DNA of 43,703 nucleotides from Actinotignum schaalii (lineage in GTDB: Bacteria; Actinomycetota; Actinomycetes; Actinomycetales; Actinomycetaceae): NCBI RefSeq assembly GCF_028864145.1, contig NZ_JARBHJ010000021.1, forward strand, positions 1-43,703, read 5' to 3'. A program made the translations under genes and the position numbers. Of this stretch, positions 24,697-33,542 are shown one piece after another. The number at the start of each line of letters is the position of its first letter. The stretch's first letter is position 1. The notes under the pieces were generated by a model that did no database searches, was not told where the DNA came from, and saw only the letters and a program-made list of their open reading frames with translations.

Positions 24697-25235
24697 GCAC
24701 TGCGTTTTCTTCGCAACTCGTGGAACTAGCGGCCAGTCGGGTGCGAGAACGTGAAAACTTCCCGGCGCCCGGGGTTATCTTTCGTGATATCACCCCGCTG
24801 ATAGCAGACGGTGAAGCATTCCACCTCTTTATTGATGAGCTGGCCCGCCATTACGAAGGTAAGATCGACGCCGTTGCCGGGCTGGAATCACGCGGATTTA
24901 TTTTGTCCGCGCCGCTGGCGTACGCCATGGGGCTGGGAATGGTCACCATCCGCAAAGCCGGGCGGTTGCCCGGGCCGGTTATCGGGGTTGATTATGAACT
25001 GGAATACGGTTCGGCCCGCATGGAGGTTCAGCCCTTTAATATTGAAGATGGACAGCGCGTTCTTATCATCGATGACGTTCTCGCCACCGGTGGAACCGCG
25101 AATGCAGCCTGTGAGCTGGTGGAAAGCTCGGGCGGGATTGTGGCCGGCCTGTGCATGCTCATTGAGCTGGCGGGTATGGGCGGTCGGGAGCGTCTGGCCG
25201 GTAGGCAGGTCGAAGCGGTGCTAACCTTCGATTAA
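24693..25235 (+). CDS. apt: Adenine phosphoribosyltransferase
   Basis: Purine salvage: adenine plus PRPP gives AMP. 180 residues with the PRPP-binding motif VLIIDDVLATGGT (123-135), VAGLESRGFI for the flexible loop and base contacts, and FPAPGVIFRDITPL near the N-terminus. GTG start in the overlap GTGA with secF. The place between secF and rel is conserved in actinobacteria. Confidence 0.97.
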   Translation: MSTAFSSQLVELAASRVRERENFPAPGVIFRDITPLIADGEAFHLFIDELARHYEGKIDAVAGLESRGFILSAPLAYAMGLGMVTIRKAGRLPGPVIGVDYELEYGSARMEVQPFNIEDGQRVLIIDDVLATGGTANAACELVESSGGIVAGLCMLIELAGMGGRERLAGRQVEAVLTFD

Positions 25236-25254
25236 CGCAAGAGGGGAGTGGGGC

Positions 25255-27558
25255 ATGTCGGAATCGCAGGGTCCGCGGGTACTATCGCGGCTATCGTGGT
25301 TGACCGGACGCACGGCCAGCCAGGTTCCTGATGCCCTGGAACCCCTTATGCGCGCCCTGGGTAATGTTGATAAGGAACGCATTATCCGGGCGTATAACGT
25401 GGCGGAGGAATGCCACCGTGGCCAGAAGCGGCGCTCGGGAGAGCCGTATATTACGCATCCGGTCGCGGTGGCAACCATCCTCGCCGAACTCGGAATGGAC
25501 GAGGATACCCTCGTGGGTGCTCTCCTCCACGACACCGTGGAAGATACCGGATATACCCTCGAGCAGGTCCGGGATAATTTCGGCTCCACCGTGGAACTGC
25601 TCGTGGACGGAGTCACGAAGCTCGATAAGGTCGAATACGGAGAAGCAGCGCAGGCGGAAACGGTGCGCAAAATGGTGATCGCGATGTCCAAAGACATCCG
25701 CGTGCTTCTCATTAAACTTGCCGACCGGCTCCATAATGCCCGCACCTGGCGTTTCATGCCGCAGGAAAAGGCACGATCCAAGGCACATGAAACCCTGGAG
25801 ATCTACGCGCCCCTCGCGCACCGCCTCGGCATGAATTCCATTAAATGGGAACTCGAGGACCTCTCTTTTAAAACCATGTACCCGGAGGTCTACGCCGAAA
25901 TTGAATCCCTGGTGCAAGAACGCACCCCGGAACGCGAAGCGTATATCGCGAAAATCAAGGCCATTTTGGAGCGGGAGCTCAAGAGTTCCCATATTAAATG
26001 CACGATTACCGGTCGCCCTAAGCACTATTACTCCATCTACCAGAAGATGATTTTGCGGGGTAAGGACTTCGAAGATATTTATGACCTCGTGGGAGTGCGG
26101 GTACTCGTGGAAACTATCCCGGACTGCTACGCGGTGCTGGGTGTTGCCAATACTATTTTCACGCCCATTCAGGGGCGGATCAAGGACTATATCACCACCC
26201 CTAAATTCAACCTCTACCAGTCGATTCACACCACGGTTATCGGCCCGGATAACCGCTCTCTTGAAATTCAGATCCGTACCTACGATATGCATAGGCGCGC
26301 GGAATACGGAGTGGCAGCGCACTGGCGGTATAAGGAAAACCCGAATGCCACCAAGCGCGGGGGCGGGACCGCGAAAGTCGACGAAGAAACAACCCAGCTC
26401 AACTGGCTACGCCAGCTAGTTGATTGGCAGCGGGAAACCGCGGACCCGGCAGAATTCCTCGAGTCGCTCTCCTATGAGATCTCCGGTAATAAGGTGTACG
26501 TGTTCACTCCGGCCGGGGAAGTTATGGAGCTCCCCACCGGAGCCACCCCGGTCGATTTCGCCTATGCTGTCCACACGGAAGTGGGGCATCGTACGGTGGG
26601 GGCGCGGGTGAATGATCGTCTCGTCACCCTCGATCACAAGCTGGAATCCGGGGATACGGTTGAGATTATTACCGCGAAAAGCCCGGATGCCGGACCTTCC
26701 CTCGGCTGGCTTGATTTCGTGGCAAGTCCGCGTGCCCGCGCCAAGATCCGGGTGTGGTTCAAGAAGAGTCGCCGGGATGAAGCGGTAGAAGAGGGCAAGG
26801 ATAAGCTTGCCCGCGCCATCCGTAAACGTAACCAACCCGTCCAGCGCCTCATGAGCCATGACACACTCGCGGAAGTAGCGCGGGAGGCCGGACGCAGTTC
26901 CGTCGATGACCTGTACGCGGGTATTGGGGAAGGGGATATCTCCCCCGAAACGGTGGTGCGTAACCTCATTACCTCCCAGGGCGGGCAGGCCGGGGTGGAG
27001 GAAACTCTCGCGGAGGCAGTGACTCCGAACCGTATTTCACGGCGGCGGAGCACGGCCAGCACCGATAACGCTGTGGTGGTCCAAGGTATGGAAGCCGGGG
27101 ATGTTATGGTCAAGCTAGCCCGCTGCTGCACCCCGGTTCCCCCCGATTCCATCGTTGGTTTCGTGACTCGCGGCTCGGGTGTGTCCATCCACCGCGCGGA
27201 TTGCCCGAATGTGGAGCAGTTGCAAAAGCAACCGGAACGATTCCTCGAGGTGCACTGGGCTGATGATTCCGAAGCGGTGTACGTTATCCAGGTCCAGGTG
27301 GACGCACTCGACCGGCAGGGCTTACTCTCCGATATTTCCCGAGCGCTCCTGGATAACGGGGTGAATCTTCTGGCCGGCAATATGATGACCACGAAAGAAC
27401 GCATGGTGCGTAACACCTTCACCTTTGAGATGGCCGATCCGCATCACCTAGCTCGGGTGCTGGCAGATCTACGCAAGATTGAAGGCGTGTACGATGCGTA
27501 CCGGGTGACTAATTCCAAGCCCGCTAATCAGCGCCGGGTGGAATCTCCGCGTGCATAG
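25255..27558 (+). CDS. rel: Bifunctional (p)ppGpp synthetase/hydrolase (RelA/SpoT homologue)
   Basis: Makes and breaks the alarmone (p)ppGpp in the stringent response. 767 residues. Hydrolase HD domain intact: His68, His92-Asp93, the ED pair 96-97 and Asp157/Asn161, so degradation should work. Synthetase domain with GRPKHYYS (253-260), DIYDLVGVRV and EIQIRT (337-342). A TGS domain lies at about 410-470, then a helical and zinc-finger region with LARCCTPVPPD, and an ACT domain at the C-terminus (from about 690). All domains of a long ribosome-associated Rel are present. The ATG has GAGGGGAG upstream; 19 bases after apt. Confidence 0.98.
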   Translation: MSESQGPRVLSRLSWLTGRTASQVPDALEPLMRALGNVDKERIIRAYNVAEECHRGQKRRSGEPYITHPVAVATILAELGMDEDTLVGALLHDTVEDTGYTLEQVRDNFGSTVELLVDGVTKLDKVEYGEAAQAETVRKMVIAMSKDIRVLLIKLADRLHNARTWRFMPQEKARSKAHETLEIYAPLAHRLGMNSIKWELEDLSFKTMYPEVYAEIESLVQERTPEREAYIAKIKAILERELKSSHIKCTITGRPKHYYSIYQKMILRGKDFEDIYDLVGVRVLVETIPDCYAVLGVANTIFTPIQGRIKDYITTPKFNLYQSIHTTVIGPDNRSLEIQIRTYDMHRRAEYGVAAHWRYKENPNATKRGGGTAKVDEETTQLNWLRQLVDWQRETADPAEFLESLSYEISGNKVYVFTPAGEVMELPTGATPVDFAYAVHTEVGHRTVGARVNDRLVTLDHKLESGDTVEIITAKSPDAGPSLGWLDFVASPRARAKIRVWFKKSRRDEAVEEGKDKLARAIRKRNQPVQRLMSHDTLAEVAREAGRSSVDDLYAGIGEGDISPETVVRNLITSQGGQAGVEETLAEAVTPNRISRRRSTASTDNAVVVQGMEAGDVMVKLARCCTPVPPDSIVGFVTRGSGVSIHRADCPNVEQLQKQPERFLEVHWADDSEAVYVIQVQVDALDRQGLLSDISRALLDNGVNLLAGNMMTTKERMVRNTFTFEMADPHHLARVLADLRKIEGVYDAYRVTNSKPANQRRVESPRA

Positions 27559-27620
27559 CGCGGATTCGCCGCGGTTACGGCACGGAGCTGAACGCCGGAA
27601 GCTCCTGGTCGCTCCCGTGC

Positions 27621-28100
27621 TTAGCGCTGGGCAATAGCATGCACAGCCGCACGCGCTGCGGCGAGGTGCCGGCCGGTCAGGTTTTCTGCCGCCGCTTCCC
27701 ACCCATCAGCTTCTAGAAGGCGCTGCCGCGCCACCTCCAGAGCACAGGTAATTGCTACGTCCAGCTCTTCCTGGCGAAAAATATCCGTGATGGTACGTGG
27801 CAGCGTGGTTAAGCACAAGCCGGCTATCGATTGGCGCTCCTCGGGTGCCGGCTTGCGGATAGTCCGTGACTTAGCTCGCACGCTACAGATCCGAATCAGC
27901 CGGTCCGCGGGCCAGTAACCGGTATAAACCCACATTGCGCTCAGTGTGGTGGCAATGCTATCCCGCCCCAGTACCTGCGCAAGAAGAGAAGCCCGCAGCG
28001 GCGCATAGGCGGCACAATCAGCCGCGCACACTAACCCGGGAGCGTATTCCACCAGCAAGCCAGCGTTAATATCCAGGCGCTGCACCCCGTCCACATACAT
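27621..28100 (-). CDS. Hypothetical protein, faint likeness to AbiEi-type antitoxin C-terminal regions
   Basis: I do not recognise this protein with confidence. From the ATG at 28100 it has 159 residues, soluble, with no membrane segment. The order of its parts (SIATTLSAMWVYTGYW, then a basic stretch, then CLTTLPRTITDIFRQEELDVAI, then an Ala-rich helix) recalls the pattern 'SGxTAAwLhG ... vTsplRTllDlar' of AbiEi-like and related actinobacterial proteins, but an N-terminal wing domain is missing or very divergent. The frame can be extended to an ATG at 28169, but that codon lies in the terminator hairpin of the gene upstream, so a later start is more likely. No partner toxin gene is next to it. 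In mycobacteria this spot between rel and the MBL gene holds ppiB. Confidence 0.55.
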   Translation of the reverse strand: MYVDGVQRLDINAGLLVEYAPGLVCAADCAAYAPLRASLLAQVLGRDSIATTLSAMWVYTGYWPADRLIRICSVRAKSRTIRKPAPEERQSIAGLCLTTLPRTITDIFRQEELDVAITCALEVARQRLLEADGWEAAAENLTGRHLAAARAAVHAIAQR

Positions 28101-28120
28101 ACCGAGAGTGTGTGGTGGTG

Positions 28121-28170
28121 AATAAAATAATGCAAGCCGCTCTCCCCAGGCGGGGAGAGCGGCTTGCATT
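28121..28170 (-). terminator. Strong intrinsic terminator of the DUF349 gene
   Basis: A perfect 19-bp stem (28129-28147 with 28152-28170) closes a 4-base loop. On the minus strand the stem is followed by ATTTTATT, a good U-rich tract. It ends transcription of the DUF349 gene, whose stop is 21 bases away, and insulates the hypothetical gene downstream. Confidence 0.85.
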
Positions 28171-28190
28171 TATCCACAGGTAGGAAAAAG

Positions 28191-29483
28191 TTACAGATCC
28201 TTATTTACCTGCTCGAGCCAGGCCACGCGGGCGGCCCGCGCCTCGTTTAGCTCGGTGAGCTTCTTTTCATCACCGGCCTGTCGGGCCTGGGCGATTTCCT
28301 CATCGAGTTCGGCGATAAGCGCTTCGAGCTGTGCGGCCATACCGGAAGAACGCTGCTGCTTTTCCGGGTCGGTACGGTTCCAGCGGTCGTTTTCCGCCGC
28401 GCGAATCTTTTCCTCAATTTCCCGCATCCGGCCCTCGGTCCGGGCGATATCACCGCGGGCCACAAAGCCGATCTCATCCCAGCGTTCCCCGATCTCACGG
28501 AGCTTTTCGCGGGCTTCATCAACATTGGTAATGGGAAGGAGAGCTTCAGCTTCCGCCACCAATTCGAGCTTCGCGGCCAAATTTTCCGCGTACTGGCTAT
28601 CCACCTGGCTGAAATGCGCATCCCGAGCGTCGTAGAAAGGTTGGCGAGCGGCCATGAAACGCTCCCAGAGCTTATCGTCATCGCGGCGCCCGGCCCGCCC
28701 TGCCCGCTTCCATTCATCCATGAGTTCGCGGTAGCGATCCCCGGTTTCCCGCCAATCGGTGGAGGAGGAGAGCGTGGCGGCCTCCGCAATGAGCTTTTCC
28801 TTGGTGGCCTTCACCTGGCTGCGGCGTACATCCAGTTCCTTATAGTGGTTGCGCCGGGCGCGATCAAAGGTGGAGCGGGCAGTAGCAAAGCGCCGCCACA
28901 GTGCTTCTTCGGTGGGACGATCAATGCGCGCACCCTGGCGCTGGGCCCGTTTCCAACTTTCGAAAAGATCATTGAGCTCAGCGCGGGTATTCTGCCAGTG
29001 GATGGTGTGCGGATTCGCGTTGGCGAGTTCCTCAGCGCGTTCCACAATCTGGGTTCGCTCCTGGAGAGCAGCTTCCTTGGCGGCGGCGCGCTGAGCCGCG
29101 TATTCCTTGGCGCGCAGCGCCACGACTTCTTCGAGCTTATCCAAGCGAGTGCGCAGCGCCGCGATATCACCCACCGCGGCCGGTTCGGCCAGTTCCTTGC
29201 GTAGGGATGCAATTGACTTGCGGCTTTCTTCGGGGGATACGTGGTGGGCACGCGTTTCTGCCAGACTTACCTGGGTATCCAGGTCAATATAGCGGCGAAT
29301 ATAGAATTCCAGGGCATCATCTTCGGTGCCGGAAGCCGCGTAATGGCCAACGACCCGTTCGGTATCGCCATCCTTAAGCCACACCTTCCCTTCGTCGTCC
29401 ACGCGTCCGAAAGGACGGGCTTTGGCGACGGCGGCCGGATCCAGCGGCGCGGGAGCGGGCTGAGCGGGATGAGCTGTGGACAT
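28191..29483 (-). CDS. DUF349 domain-containing protein
   Basis: 430 residues, mostly charged alpha-helix with heptad-like stretches, built of several DUF349 repeats. Each repeat shows the pattern W-x-x-x-(R/K)-x-x-x-x-x-x-x-x-x-(L/K)W-x-x-F as in LFESWKRAQRQGARID...LWRRF and LMDEWKRAGRAGRRDD...LWERF. The N-terminus has DPAAVAKARPFGRVDDEGKV, and the C-terminus is a coiled coil. Function is unknown; actinobacterial members are widely conserved. The ATG at 29483 has AAGGAG at the right distance; an in-frame start at 29531 does not. Ends in a strong terminator. Confidence 0.93.
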   Translation of the reverse strand: MSTAHPAQPAPAPLDPAAVAKARPFGRVDDEGKVWLKDGDTERVVGHYAASGTEDDALEFYIRRYIDLDTQVSLAETRAHHVSPEESRKSIASLRKELAEPAAVGDIAALRTRLDKLEEVVALRAKEYAAQRAAAKEAALQERTQIVERAEELANANPHTIHWQNTRAELNDLFESWKRAQRQGARIDRPTEEALWRRFATARSTFDRARRNHYKELDVRRSQVKATKEKLIAEAATLSSSTDWRETGDRYRELMDEWKRAGRAGRRDDDKLWERFMAARQPFYDARDAHFSQVDSQYAENLAAKLELVAEAEALLPITNVDEAREKLREIGERWDEIGFVARGDIARTEGRMREIEEKIRAAENDRWNRTDPEKQQRSSGMAAQLEALIAELDEEIAQARQAGDEKKLTELNEARAARVAWLEQVNKDL

Positions 29484-29551
29484 TGTTACTCCTTGTGGAG
29501 AAAGAGGCGTGAGGTACACGCCGCGGGACAACTTTAATTCTTACGGTATAC

Positions 29552-29561
29552 CACAATTGTG
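29552..29561. promoter_or_regulatory. Palindrome in the divergent DUF349/MBL intergenic region
   Basis: CACAATTGTG is an exact 10-bp palindrome midway between two divergent starts (29483 and 29625). It may be an operator, but the match is short. Confidence 0.25.
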
Positions 29562-29624
29562 CCACGGAGAAAGGGATTCCGGGTGCCAGTAGGAAAAAAT
29601 CGGGAGAAAGGATACGGTTAATGC

Positions 29625-30353
29625 ATGATTTTCTTGCGGTATTCCAATACTGCCCTGGAGGCGAATTGTTATATCATGGCCGACCCTACTCATCGGGTTG
29701 CCCTGGTTGTTGATGCGGGAGCTGGCAGCGCCGCGTGGGTAGAACGCACCCTGGCAGCCCGTCATTTGCGCCTGGGCGCCGTACTGGCCACGCACGGGCA
29801 CGGGGATCATGTGTGGGATGCCGGGGTGGTGGCCGGCTCAAGCGTGCCGTGCTTTATCGCTGAGCCTGACGCATACCGGCTGGATAATCCGATCGCCAAT
29901 GCTTTTTACGCGCCGCTCGTCCTGGCCGCCACCGGGGGGCGTTCCTGGGTGAAACCGGAAAAGATCGTGCCTCTTCCCGAAGAAATATACGCGGAGGGAA
30001 TGGAGCTGGTTCCCGGTGTGCACCTGCGCGCCATCGCTACCCCGGGGCATACCGAGGGCTCGACAGTTTTTCTCTTCTCGGGGCGCTTCGAAGCGGATCC
30101 AGAAACTCCGCAGCTTCCCGATTGGGGTTTCGGGGAGAATTTCATGATCACCGGAGATGTGCTCTTCCGGGACGGAGTGGGCCGCACCGACCTCGCGGGC
30201 GGGAACGATGCGCAGATGCGCGCTTCCTTGCGCACCATCGTTGCCGAGGTGGACGGCTCCACGATTTTCTTCCCCGGCCACGGCAAACCCTCCACCCTGG
30301 CGCGCGAGCTCAAAGCCTCACCGTACCTGCGCGCCTATATCGCGATGAAGTGA
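29625..30353 (+). CDS. MBL-fold metallo-hydrolase (glyoxalase II-like)
   Basis: 242 residues with the zinc-binding HxHxDH motif THGHGDH (His57-His62), then TPGHTEGS, the bridging Asp in MITGDVLF and the last His in FFPGHGKPS. Family members hydrolyse thioesters such as S-lactoylglutathione, but actinobacteria lack glutathione, so another thiol or a different substrate is likely. The gene next to hisS is conserved (Rv2581c-hisS in M. tuberculosis). AAAGGA stands about 13 bases before the ATG, a rather long gap. hisS starts 13 bases after the stop. Confidence 0.93.
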   Translation: MIFLRYSNTALEANCYIMADPTHRVALVVDAGAGSAAWVERTLAARHLRLGAVLATHGHGDHVWDAGVVAGSSVPCFIAEPDAYRLDNPIANAFYAPLVLAATGGRSWVKPEKIVPLPEEIYAEGMELVPGVHLRAIATPGHTEGSTVFLFSGRFEADPETPQLPDWGFGENFMITGDVLFRDGVGRTDLAGGNDAQMRASLRTIVAEVDGSTIFFPGHGKPSTLARELKASPYLRAYIAMK

Positions 30354-30366
30354 AAGAATAGTACCT

Positions 30367-31683
30367 ATGAAAATTGCGCCGATTTCCGGTTTCCCCGAAT
30401 GGCTTCCGCAAGCCCGTATCGTGGAACAGAAAGTTCTTGACACCCTGCGTTCCACCTTTGAACTCCACGGTTTTTCGGGGGTGGAAACTCGCGCCGTCGA
30501 ACCTATGGATCAGCTGCTGCGCAAGGGCGAAACTTCCAAAGAAGTGTATGTGCTGCGCCGCCTCCAGGGGGAGGAAGGCCAGGATTCCGGCCTCGGTCTT
30601 CATTTCGATCTCACCGTGCCGCTGGCCCGTTACGTGCTGGAAAACGCCGGAAAACTCGATTTCCCCTTCAAGCGCTACCAAATCCAGAAGGTCTGGCGCG
30701 GCGAACGCCCCCAGGACGGGCGCTTCCGGGAGTTTTACCAGGCTGATGTTGATGTGGTTGGCCAGGACTCCCTCGCCTTCCACCACGATATTGAGTTGCC
30801 GCTCGTCATGGTTGATGCGTTGAGCAAGCTTCCCATCCCAAGGGTGCGGGTGCGTGCCTCGAACCGTAAACTCGCCCAGGGCTTCTACGAAGCGATCGGG
30901 CTGGAAAATACCGAGGAAACCCTGCGAATCCTAGATAAGCTCGACAAGGTCGGCCCGCACGTGGTGACCGAGTTACTCTCCGAACACGTGGGTGCAAGCG
31001 CGGAGCAGGCGCAACTTGCCTTGAGCTTGGCGGGTATCATCACCGAGGATGCCTCCTTCGTAGACAGAGTCCGCGCGCTTGGTGCGTCGTCGTCGCTCTT
31101 GGACGAAGGCCTGGAAGAACTAGCAACACTCGTCACCGAAGCGAACTCTCTCATACCCGGTTCGGTCAGCGCGGATCTGTCTATTGCACGCGGTCTGGAC
31201 TACTACACCGGTTCTGTTTTCGAATCGACGGTGGAAGGTCACGCAGATCTTGGCTCGGTATGCTCGGGTGGGCGCTACGATAACCTGGCAACGGCCGGTA
31301 ACCGCAGCTATCCGGGCGTGGGCCTGTCCATCGGGGTATCGCGCCTGCTCGCACGTTTCCTGCACCAGGATCTGCTGCGTGCTAGCCGCAAGGTTCCCAC
31401 GGCCGTGTACGTGGCGGTCAACGATGAATCCGAACGTCACCATGCCTCCACCATCGCGGCACGTTTGCGTGCCCGCGGTATTCCGGCGGACGTCTCGCAT
31501 AACGCCACGAAATTCGGTAAGCAGATTAAAGCGGCTGATAAGCGCGGTATTCCCTTTGTGTGGTTTACAACGGCGGAAGGCGAGCAGGTTCGTGATGTGC
31601 GCTCGGGCACCCAGGTCCCCGCTGACCCGGACACCTGGACTCCGCCGGAAGAAGATCGCTACCCGCGGGTGATTATGCCGTGA
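30367..31683 (+). CDS. hisS: Histidyl-tRNA synthetase
   Basis: Class IIa synthetase charging tRNA-His, 438 residues. FDLTVPLARYV (80-90) belongs to motif 2 context with YQIQKVWRGERPQ, the HisA signature is ARGLDYYTGSVFE, motif 3 is GVGLSIGVSRL, and an anticodon-binding domain covers the last 90 residues. No strong Shine-Dalgarno sequence; AAGAAT stands seven bases before the ATG, much like the argH promoter, so a leaderless transcript is possible besides read-through from the MBL gene. The stop overlaps the next GTG. Confidence 0.97.
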   Translation: MKIAPISGFPEWLPQARIVEQKVLDTLRSTFELHGFSGVETRAVEPMDQLLRKGETSKEVYVLRRLQGEEGQDSGLGLHFDLTVPLARYVLENAGKLDFPFKRYQIQKVWRGERPQDGRFREFYQADVDVVGQDSLAFHHDIELPLVMVDALSKLPIPRVRVRASNRKLAQGFYEAIGLENTEETLRILDKLDKVGPHVVTELLSEHVGASAEQAQLALSLAGIITEDASFVDRVRALGASSSLLDEGLEELATLVTEANSLIPGSVSADLSIARGLDYYTGSVFESTVEGHADLGSVCSGGRYDNLATAGNRSYPGVGLSIGVSRLLARFLHQDLLRASRKVPTAVYVAVNDESERHHASTIAARLRARGIPADVSHNATKFGKQIKAADKRGIPFVWFTTAEGEQVRDVRSGTQVPADPDTWTPPEEDRYPRVIMP

Positions 31684-33542
31684 GTCGCCTGCTTTCCCTT
31701 GAGCGGGTGCGCCAGGCGCTGGAAGACCTGAGGTTCCCACTGCCCACCCCGGGGGCGGCAGACGGGCGCGATGCTCGCACCGACGGTCTCCACCAGCTTG
31801 ATGACTACGTGCTCCCGCGCCTGCGCTCCCTGGATGCGCCGCTGGTGGCCGTGGTGGGCGGATCTACGGGCTCGGGTAAATCGGCCCTGGTGAACGCCCT
31901 CGTGGGTGCACCGGTGACACCATCTTCCGCGCTGCGCCCCACTACCCGGATCCCGGTGCTCGCCCACGCTCCCGGGGAGGGAGCATGGTTTTCCGGCGAC
32001 CGTATTTTCCCCGGGCTGGCTCGTTTGAATGGCGACGGCGCAGCGCTTGCGCCAGAACGTTCCGGCAAGGGCGCAGCGGTGGTTGTGAGCGACGGCGCAG
32101 CAGCGGTTGGTAGCGCGCGGGCGGCGAAAGCGAGCGGTGACATCCGCTTGGTGGAATCACCTCGTATCCCGCGGGGCCTGGCACTGGTGGATTCTCCGGA
32201 TATTGACTCAGTCGAGGGGGATAACCGTAGATTGGCCGGCCAGCTTCTCCAAGCGGCTGACTTGTGGGTTTTTGTTACCACCGCCGCGCGTTATTCGGAT
32301 GCGATTCCATGGGCCCTCCTCGATGAAGCAGCCGAGCGCAATATTGTCATTGCCGTTGTCCTCAATAGGGTTCCTGTTGGGGATGCCGCGGCGATTCGCC
32401 CCGATTTGATCCGCAGGCTTGAGGAACGCGGTTTGGGAAGCGCCCCGCTCTTTGTGATAACCGAGTACCCGGGGGCGCCGGGCATTCCGGAGGCCGATGT
32501 GGCTCCGCTGCGTGAGTGGCTCGCCGGGCTCGCCCGTGATGAACGTTCGCGTGCCTCGGTAGCGCGCCAAACTCTCACCGGGGCGCTCGCTAGCCTGGCC
32601 GATACCTGCGCCCAGGCCCGCGACTCTTATCTCGAACAGATCGAGGAAGCCGAACGCTTAGACACAGAGGTCAGTGCTGCGCTGAAAGAGGCACGTGCCC
32701 GAATAGAATCCGGTATCGCGGATGGTACCGTGTTGCGCGGCGAGGTGCTGCGTCGCTGGCATGAGATGCTCGGCAGCGGGCAGTGGGCTCGCGCTGTGCA
32801 GGCAGGTGTCACGCGTTGGCGTGATCGGCTGAGCTCGCGGCGTACCGCTAGCCGGAACGCAAGCGAAGAAGCCGTGGGAGAGGCCATCGAAGACTCCCTC
32901 ACCGATATGCTCCTCACCGCGGACGCCGGCCTGGCTACTTGCCTTACCACCGAATTGGAGCGCAGCGCAGCGGGTGCGGGAATAGTTCTCGCTGTTGAGT
33001 CCCGGGGCGCGGAGGCCGGTTCCGAGCGCGATACCGCGGCGGGAGATGCCGGGCATGATGCCGCGGTAGGCGGGGCTATCGAAGCCGGCAGGGATCGCGC
33101 GGCTCGCCGGGACGCTGCCGGAGCCCTGGTCCGTGATTGGCGCCGCTCTCTCATGGATATGCTCGGCGAGCAGGGACACGGCAAGCAGCTCACCGCACGC
33201 GTCGTTTCCCTCGGTATTAATGCGGTGGGCGTCGCGCTCATGCTGGTTGTTTTTGCTCACTCCGCCGGTCTTACCGGTGGAGAAGTAGCTATCGCCGGGG
33301 GAACGGCCGTGGTAGCGCAGCGCGTTTTGGAAGCTATTTTCGGCGACGACGCTGTTCGCCGCATGGCCGCTTCCGCTACCGAGGATCTCCTCGGGCGCGC
33401 AGAAGAGTTCTTCGCGGCCACGGCCGCACCCTATCGAGAGGAAATCGCGCGCTTGGGAGTCAGCACAGATGCTCTGAATGAGCTAGATGAGGCGATGCGT
33501 AGCGCGGAAGGGAGGCGCGGATGGATCTCCCCACTGGATTAA
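31680..33542 (+). CDS. Dynamin-like GTPase-domain membrane protein, first of a tandem pair
   Basis: 620 residues. P-loop GGSTGSGKS (60-68), then LRPTTRIPVL as a switch I candidate, G3 motif DSPDIDS (171-177). In place of the guanine-selecting NKxD there is NRVP (229-232), which lacks the Asp. An Ala/Gly-rich stretch (about 116-153) sits between switch regions. A helical middle part (330-480) is followed by a hydrophobic pair at about 504-550 that probably enters the membrane. The layout fits bacterial dynamin-like or YfjP/YeeP-type GTPases involved in membrane shaping. In Streptomyces two such genes (dynA, dynB) are adjacent and act in septation; likeness here is by arrangement and motifs only. 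GTG start overlaps the hisS stop. Confidence 0.85.
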   Translation: MSRLLSLERVRQALEDLRFPLPTPGAADGRDARTDGLHQLDDYVLPRLRSLDAPLVAVVGGSTGSGKSALVNALVGAPVTPSSALRPTTRIPVLAHAPGEGAWFSGDRIFPGLARLNGDGAALAPERSGKGAAVVVSDGAAAVGSARAAKASGDIRLVESPRIPRGLALVDSPDIDSVEGDNRRLAGQLLQAADLWVFVTTAARYSDAIPWALLDEAAERNIVIAVVLNRVPVGDAAAIRPDLIRRLEERGLGSAPLFVITEYPGAPGIPEADVAPLREWLAGLARDERSRASVARQTLTGALASLADTCAQARDSYLEQIEEAERLDTEVSAALKEARARIESGIADGTVLRGEVLRRWHEMLGSGQWARAVQAGVTRWRDRLSSRRTASRNASEEAVGEAIEDSLTDMLLTADAGLATCLTTELERSAAGAGIVLAVESRGAEAGSERDTAAGDAGHDAAVGGAIEAGRDRAARRDAAGALVRDWRRSLMDMLGEQGHGKQLTARVVSLGINAVGVALMLVVFAHSAGLTGGEVAIAGGTAVVAQRVLEAIFGDDAVRRMAASATEDLLGRAEEFFAATAAPYREEIARLGVSTDALNELDEAMRSAEGRRGWISPLD

